A stretch of DNA of 26,516 nt from Elusimicrobiota bacterium (lineage in GTDB: Bacteria > Elusimicrobiota > Elusimicrobia > UBA1565): positions 1 through 26,516 of the forward strand of contig DMEZ01000050.1 of the NCBI GenBank assembly GCA_003450735.1. The letters are read 5' to 3'. The notes beneath the pieces were generated by a model, which was not told the origin of the DNA, made no database searches, and was given only the letters and a program-made list of their open reading frames with translations. Both the position numbers and the translations under genes were made by a program. Of this stretch, positions 22,665-26,516 are shown in pieces (position 1 is the stretch's first letter; each line of letters starts with the position of its first letter).

Positions 22665-23748
22665 GCACGCCTCCCAGCGCCTCATGGCGCAGCTTCGCCT
22701 TACGGCACAGATCGTCCACGACGCCGCCCAAACAGCGGTGCTCGAGCAAAGCGTAGCCCGGACAGTTGTCGCACAATGGGATGATATCGCATTTCAGGCA
22801 GTCGGGGCTCAGCGTCTTCTCCATCTCCTCCCGGAAGCGGGGCATCGCCTCGTTCCAGCCCTGCGCGAACGAGCCCTTCCTCAAGTCGTAGGCGAAATCG
22901 ATGAACGAATCGCAGGGCTGTAGCCGTCCGTAAGGGTCCACGCAGAAACCGATGAGGCCGGCGCCGCACATGAGCAGTTCGTTCTTCGGGAGCTTGCCGA
23001 AAGTCCTCAGGATGTCCGCGTACTCGCGCATGCGCGTCGGGCTCGCGGCGTCGAGAGCCACGATCTCCTCCGGGGAGAGCCTCAGGTCCGCTCCGCCGGG
23101 CTTCTCGTCGATGCGCTGCGTGATGAGCGTGTCGTAGACGAAGGCCGAATCGAGCGGCAGACTCGCGGCGTAGGCCTCCATCGCGGGGAGCTCATGCTTG
23201 TTCAAGGACATCAGCACGCTCTTCAAGGTCAGAGGCAGGCCCCTTCCCAGCGCCAGGCGGATGCCTTTCTCCAGACGCTCCCAGGAGCCCTCCACCCCCG
23301 TGATGCGTTCATGGGTCTCCTTCGTCGCCCCGTAGATGGAAAACTCGATGCCGGAGGGCCGGACCTCGGCCAGCCTATCGATCAGACCTGCATCCCAGAG
23401 AGTCCCGTTCGAGAAGAGCTCCACGAAGATGCCTTTCCTGCGCGCATACAGGTAGATGTCCCAGAAATCCTCGCGCAGGAGGGGCTCGCCGCCGGTGATG
23501 AGCAGCCACAAGCACCCCGCCTCGGCCAACTCGTCTATGATCCGGGAGATTTCCTTGAAAGTCAGCTCCCGCGCCAAGGCATCTCTGTCGTCCGAGGGCA
23601 GGCTGCAGTAGCAGTGAGCACAGCGCTGGTTGCACCGGTAGGTCAGGATGAGCGTACCCGCGTAGGGGACCCTCTGAGCCCAGAGCTTCGGGGTGAGCCG
23701 CCGGCTGAAATCCGAATACGACAGCTGCGGGACATGAGAGCAGGGCAT
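22639..23748 (-). CDS. Radical SAM/SPASM peptide-modifying enzyme
   Basis: This 369-residue enzyme has the radical SAM motif CNQRCAHC (Cys39, Cys43, Cys46) in the context LILTYRCNQRC, then ITGGEPLLREDF, a long middle, and a cysteine-rich SPASM-type C-terminus: CGAG, FCVDPYGRLQPCDSF, CLKC, LCDNCPG, and further cysteines in RCLGG and DLCRKA. SPASM enzymes bind extra Fe-S clusters and typically modify side chains or cross-link residues of a ribosomal peptide. The N-terminal part lacks an obvious RRE/PqqD domain; the one in the upstream protein may serve instead. Its ATG shares one base with the stop of the upstream gene (TAATG). Its 3' end covers the start of the candidate precursor gene. Confidence 0.92.
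   Translation of the reverse strand: MPCSHVPQLSYSDFSRRLTPKLWAQRVPYAGTLILTYRCNQRCAHCYCSLPSDDRDALARELTFKEISRIIDELAEAGCLWLLITGGEPLLREDFWDIYLYARRKGIFVELFSNGTLWDAGLIDRLAEVRPSGIEFSIYGATKETHERITGVEGSWERLEKGIRLALGRGLPLTLKSVLMSLNKHELPAMEAYAASLPLDSAFVYDTLITQRIDEKPGGADLRLSPEEIVALDAASPTRMREYADILRTFGKLPKNELLMCGAGLIGFCVDPYGRLQPCDSFIDFAYDLRKGSFAQGWNEAMPRFREEMEKTLSPDCLKCDIIPLCDNCPGYALLEHRCLGGVVDDLCRKAKLRHEALGGVHAEGEKAV
22670..22675 (-). promoter_or_regulatory. Ribosome binding site of the candidate precursor gene
   Basis: GGGAGG on the - strand, 5 nt before the ATG at 22664, lies inside the 3' end of the SPASM radical SAM gene. It fixes the peptide start at MPKERKP rather than the in-frame ATG at 22685. A stronger site than at the neighbouring overlapping starts would fit higher output of a substrate peptide. 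Confidence 0.7.
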
Positions 23749-26516
23749 TATCTCAAAAGCCCCCGCTCGCCCATCTCTTCCACGAATGCCAGCACGTCGC
23801 GCCGGACCTCGGCCTCCGGCGCGTCAAACTCCTTCGCCACCAGGCCGACGACCTCCTCGACGCTGCGCTTTCCCTCGAGCGCCTTCCAGATGAACCCGCC
23901 CAATTCGTTGAGCCGCCACACGACGGCGGCGTCCTCGTCCACCAGGACGGTCTCATCCTCCACGCGCCCGGAGAGGAGCCGGCCACGCCCAGCTCCGGCC
24001 GAGCGCACCTCCTCGTCGTCGGAGCCGTAACGGCGGGCCTTCCGCCACCACCCCCGCGCCCCTTCCGCATCGCCTGAGCGCGACCGGATGAGGCCCAGGC
24101 GGTGATACGCCTGCGGGATGGCCGGGTCGAGTTCGACGGCCCTCTTGAGCGCGGCCTCGGCGTCTTCCAACCGGCCCTGCTCGAAGCGCGCGAGGCCCAG
24201 CCCCAGGCGGGCCTCGGCCAGGTGCGCATCGGCCTTCATGAAGCATCCCTCCGCTTCGAGCCACTCCTTGCGGCCCAAGGCGCAGTTCCCCAGCCCGCAG
24301 AAGGCCTGCGGGGTCATGACCGGGTCTTCCAGCGAGAGCGTCTCCCGGTAGGCCGCCTCGGCCTCCGCCCAGCGCTCGGCCTGCTCATGCACGGGGCCGG
24401 CGTTGTGGTAGATCGTCCGATAGCCCGGGTCGGCCGAAACCGCATCCCGGAAAGCCGCGCGGGCCTCATCGAGGCGTCCCTCGTCCAGGGCTTTCCTCGC
24501 GCGGCGGTAGCGCTCCGCCGCGAGCGGCTCCCGGTAGTCCTCGCCAAGGAAGAGGGCCTTGAGCTCATCTCCGAGATGCCGCCAGCGCATGGGAGTGAAG
24601 CCGCCCTTCACGGAATACGAGAGGGTGACGAAGTCCGTGCGCACGGCAAGCCGATCCTTGAGCTCCCTCGGGAAAACCCAGGGCTCGCGGCCCGGAGACA
24701 GGTCGTCGAGGATGGAGGGGGTGACCAGATAGTCCACGTCGATGTCGAGGAGGACTTCCTCATCGAGAGCCGGCAGGCCCGCGAGCGCGCAGACCGCGAC
24801 CGTCTTGCCGTCGACTTTCGTCTTGATAACGTCCGGGCCGGCCTCGACAGGCTCCTTGGTCAAGCGCTCAAGCTGGCGAACAAGCTCCTCCCGTTCATCG
24901 CGGAAGCTCGCATCCGGCACCACCCACCAGAACTCGCGCACGATGCCCTCGCGCATGGCCGGGCAGATATAGTTGCCAATGGTCACCAGCTGCTGCTTCT
25001 TCATCGCGGTCGGGTTCCACAGGGGCTTCGCGGCGAGCAGGGCGTCGAGCTCGGCCTTGGTCTTCGCCTCCAGCACCTCCGCGATGTCCTTGTCCGGCAC
25101 CCAGCCGAAATCGATGTGCGCGTCGAGGTGGACGAGGACGCGGTCTTTCACCCCGGCCTTGCGCCAGGCGGCGAGCGCCTCGTTGTGGTCCTCCATCAGT
25201 TCGACCTTGGGGCGCCGGCGCAGGCCCTGGTAGAGCTGCCAGAGGCCCTGCGCCTCCGCGCGGTCCATCCCGCCGCGAATCTGCCGGAACTCCGTGAAGA
25301 ACTGGAAGGGCAAGCAGGAGTCCTTCTTGGCCTCGATCCCGAACGAAGCGGGCTCCTCGTAGACCCGGCACTTCGGGGTCAGGTAGTAGACGTTGATGGC
25401 GGCGTCTCCGATGAGGGCGCGGTTCTCGAGGAGGAACTGCACGGTGTCCAGCCCCTCCTCGACCGTCTCGCTCGGCAAACCCAGCATCGTCTGCAAACAG
25501 ACCTTGATGCCGGCCGCATGGCAGTCGCCGATGACCTTGAGCGAAGTCTCCCGGCGGTTGCCCTTCTGAACGAAATCGCAGACCCGGTCGTTGGCCGACT
25601 CGAAGCCGAAGTTGATCTGCCAACAGCCGGCGCGCTTCGCCAGGTCGAAGACCTCCCGAGTGAAGGCCGCATCCAGGCGGGCCATGGTCCACCAACGGAT
25701 GCCCGTTCCATCCTGCACGAGCAATTCGGAGATCTCCCGCATCTGACGCGGGGAGATGGCCGCGTTCGAGATCATGAGCGACTCGGTCTTGTAGCAGCGG
25801 GAGAGCTCCCCCATGTCCCGGACGACAAGCCCGGCCTTCTTCTCGCGCCAGGAGGGCTTAGGGATGGGCAGGTCCACGCAGTAGACGCACTTGTTCCAGT
25901 AACAACCCCGCGCCGTCTCGTAGGTCAGGGTGCCCCGGCTGTCGTAGCTTTCGAGCGGCAAGCCGTCGAAGTCCGGCGCTGGGAGGGCGTCGAGGTCTTC
26001 CTCGCTGGAACGGACGCTGCGGACCCAGCGTCCCTCGCGCTGGTAGACGAGGTTCGGCACCTGGGCCGGGTCGCCCCCCTTCAGCCATTCAAGGAGCGGG
26101 GTCTCCCCTTCCCCGACGATGAAGGCGTCGACGAGCGGAGTCCAGTCCGCCCGGGCCATGACGGCTTCGGCGTACAGGGAGACCCACTGTCCTCCGAGCA
26201 CGATGCGCGTCTTGGGGGCCCGGCGCTTGAGCAGGCGGCAGAGAGTGAGCGCCGCGAGAACCTGGGAGGGCGAGATGAGCGAGAGGCCGACGATGTCTCC
26301 GTCCGGAAGGGCGCTCTCCTCATAGAACTGAAGAAAGGTGTTCTGCTCACGGTCTTCGAGATAGCCGAAGAGGGCCTCGTTCGACAGCATCCGCTCCGTG
26401 AAGTGGAACGAGGAGTTCGTCCGGTTGTCGTAGGGAAGGTCCTCGCCCCTGGGGAGCAGGGGATGGCCGCTCTTGCCGAAGTGCTCGTTCATCGCCTGCC
26501 GGACGGGGACGCCCGG
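23748..26516 (-). CDS. Cobalamin-type radical SAM / UPF0489-like / TPR / PqqD multidomain protein
   Basis: This has at least 914 residues from the ATG at 26492. The frame stays open to the window end, and the first B12-domain strand seems missing, so the true start may lie outside. The order is: a B12-binding-like Rossmann region (about 60-140: GDIVGLSLISPSQ, RIVLGGQWVS); a radical SAM core (about 190-400) with CYWNKCVYC, a CX4CX2C spacing (Cys197, 202, 205); a UPF0489/arginase-like domain (about 450-640: LVHLDAHIDFG, IGNYICPAMREGI, LLDIDVDYL); TPR helices (about 655-825); and a PqqD-like domain (about 835-914: AAVVWRLNELGGFIWKAL, ending EEMGERGLLR). It is first in the operon and is coupled to the SPASM gene by TAATG. 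It likely binds the peptide leader through PqqD and performs a second radical modification (inference). Confidence 0.88.
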   Translation of the reverse strand, partial: PGVPVRQAMNEHFGKSGHPLLPRGEDLPYDNRTNSSFHFTERMLSNEALFGYLEDREQNTFLQFYEESALPDGDIVGLSLISPSQVLAALTLCRLLKRRAPKTRIVLGGQWVSLYAEAVMARADWTPLVDAFIVGEGETPLLEWLKGGDPAQVPNLVYQREGRWVRSVRSSEEDLDALPAPDFDGLPLESYDSRGTLTYETARGCYWNKCVYCVDLPIPKPSWREKKAGLVVRDMGELSRCYKTESLMISNAAISPRQMREISELLVQDGTGIRWWTMARLDAAFTREVFDLAKRAGCWQINFGFESANDRVCDFVQKGNRRETSLKVIGDCHAAGIKVCLQTMLGLPSETVEEGLDTVQFLLENRALIGDAAINVYYLTPKCRVYEEPASFGIEAKKDSCLPFQFFTEFRQIRGGMDRAEAQGLWQLYQGLRRRPKVELMEDHNEALAAWRKAGVKDRVLVHLDAHIDFGWVPDKDIAEVLEAKTKAELDALLAAKPLWNPTAMKKQQLVTIGNYICPAMREGIVREFWWVVPDASFRDEREELVRQLERLTKEPVEAGPDVIKTKVDGKTVAVCALAGLPALDEEVLLDIDVDYLVTPSILDDLSPGREPWVFPRELKDRLAVRTDFVTLSYSVKGGFTPMRWRHLGDELKALFLGEDYREPLAAERYRRARKALDEGRLDEARAAFRDAVSADPGYRTIYHNAGPVHEQAERWAEAEAAYRETLSLEDPVMTPQAFCGLGNCALGRKEWLEAEGCFMKADAHLAEARLGLGLARFEQGRLEDAEAALKRAVELDPAIPQAYHRLGLIRSRSGDAEGARGWWRKARRYGSDDEEVRSAGAGRGRLLSGRVEDETVLVDEDAAVVWRLNELGGFIWKALEGKRSVEEVVGLVAKEFDAPEAEVRRDVLAFVEEMGERGLLR

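Overview
The window is about 26.5 kb of GC-rich, gene-dense bacterial chromosome with 19 protein genes, two of them cut or possibly cut by the window ends. I see no rRNA, tRNA, transposase, phage gene or CRISPR array. The mix of genes (AmmeMemoRadiSam genes, PqqD-like domains fused to other enzymes, a Wza/BY-kinase export pair, many radical SAM proteins) would fit an Elusimicrobiota-like or other deep-branching Gram-negative lineage. That assignment is a guess from gene content. The Gram-negative call rests on the Wza-like outer-membrane export protein and the periplasmic NlpC/P60 and thioredoxin-fold proteins.

Layout. 1-1067: 3' part of an ABC-F ATPase, tail-to-tail with a DEAD-box RNA helicase (1064-2290, -). 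2315-4476: a PqqD-like/MEMO fusion followed by a secreted thioredoxin-fold protein, transcribed divergently from the helicase. 4559-6664 (-): a PHP-family phosphatase and a CNT-type nucleoside transporter. 6694-8480 (+): a membrane-anchored NlpC/P60 hydrolase and a small membrane protein. 8509-9333 (-): a secreted protein of unknown function. 9406-9999 (+): a GNAT acetyltransferase, tail-to-tail with a ROK sugar kinase (9996-10958, -). 11170-13604 (-): a MEMO-AMMECR1 fusion and its radical SAM partner, together a complete AmmeMemoRadiSam set. 13926-16451 (-): a Wza-like export protein and a BY-kinase-like co-polymerase. 16591-19846 (+): a coiled-coil/degenerate HD-GYP protein and a two-gene ABC transporter. 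19794-26492 (-): a tightly overlapping five-gene operon.

The most interesting region is that last operon. In transcription order it encodes a cobalamin-type radical SAM protein fused to a UPF0489-like arginase-fold domain, TPRs and a C-terminal PqqD-like domain; a SPASM radical SAM enzyme; a 55-residue peptide with a charged leader and a Cys/Ser/Thr/Arg-rich tail; an HprK-like kinase; and a fusion of an S26-type peptidase-like domain, a GNAT domain and an NTP_transf_5-type nucleotidyltransferase. It reads as a RiPP (ribosomally made, modified peptide) pathway with two radical SAM enzymes and a kinase/nucleotidyltransferase pair. The convergent ABC transporter next door is a possible exporter. 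I do not recognise this combination as a described system.

Intergenic DNA carries at least two families of structured palindromic repeats. One has two copies, and its hairpin directly abuts the stop codon of the preceding gene, with compensatory base changes between copies. The other is a 68-bp double hairpin, also in two copies; one copy sits inside a 196-bp element with 30-bp terminal inverted repeats. Several genes have a TATAAT-like hexamer only 5-7 nt before the start codon, which points to leaderless mRNAs driven by overlapping divergent promoters.
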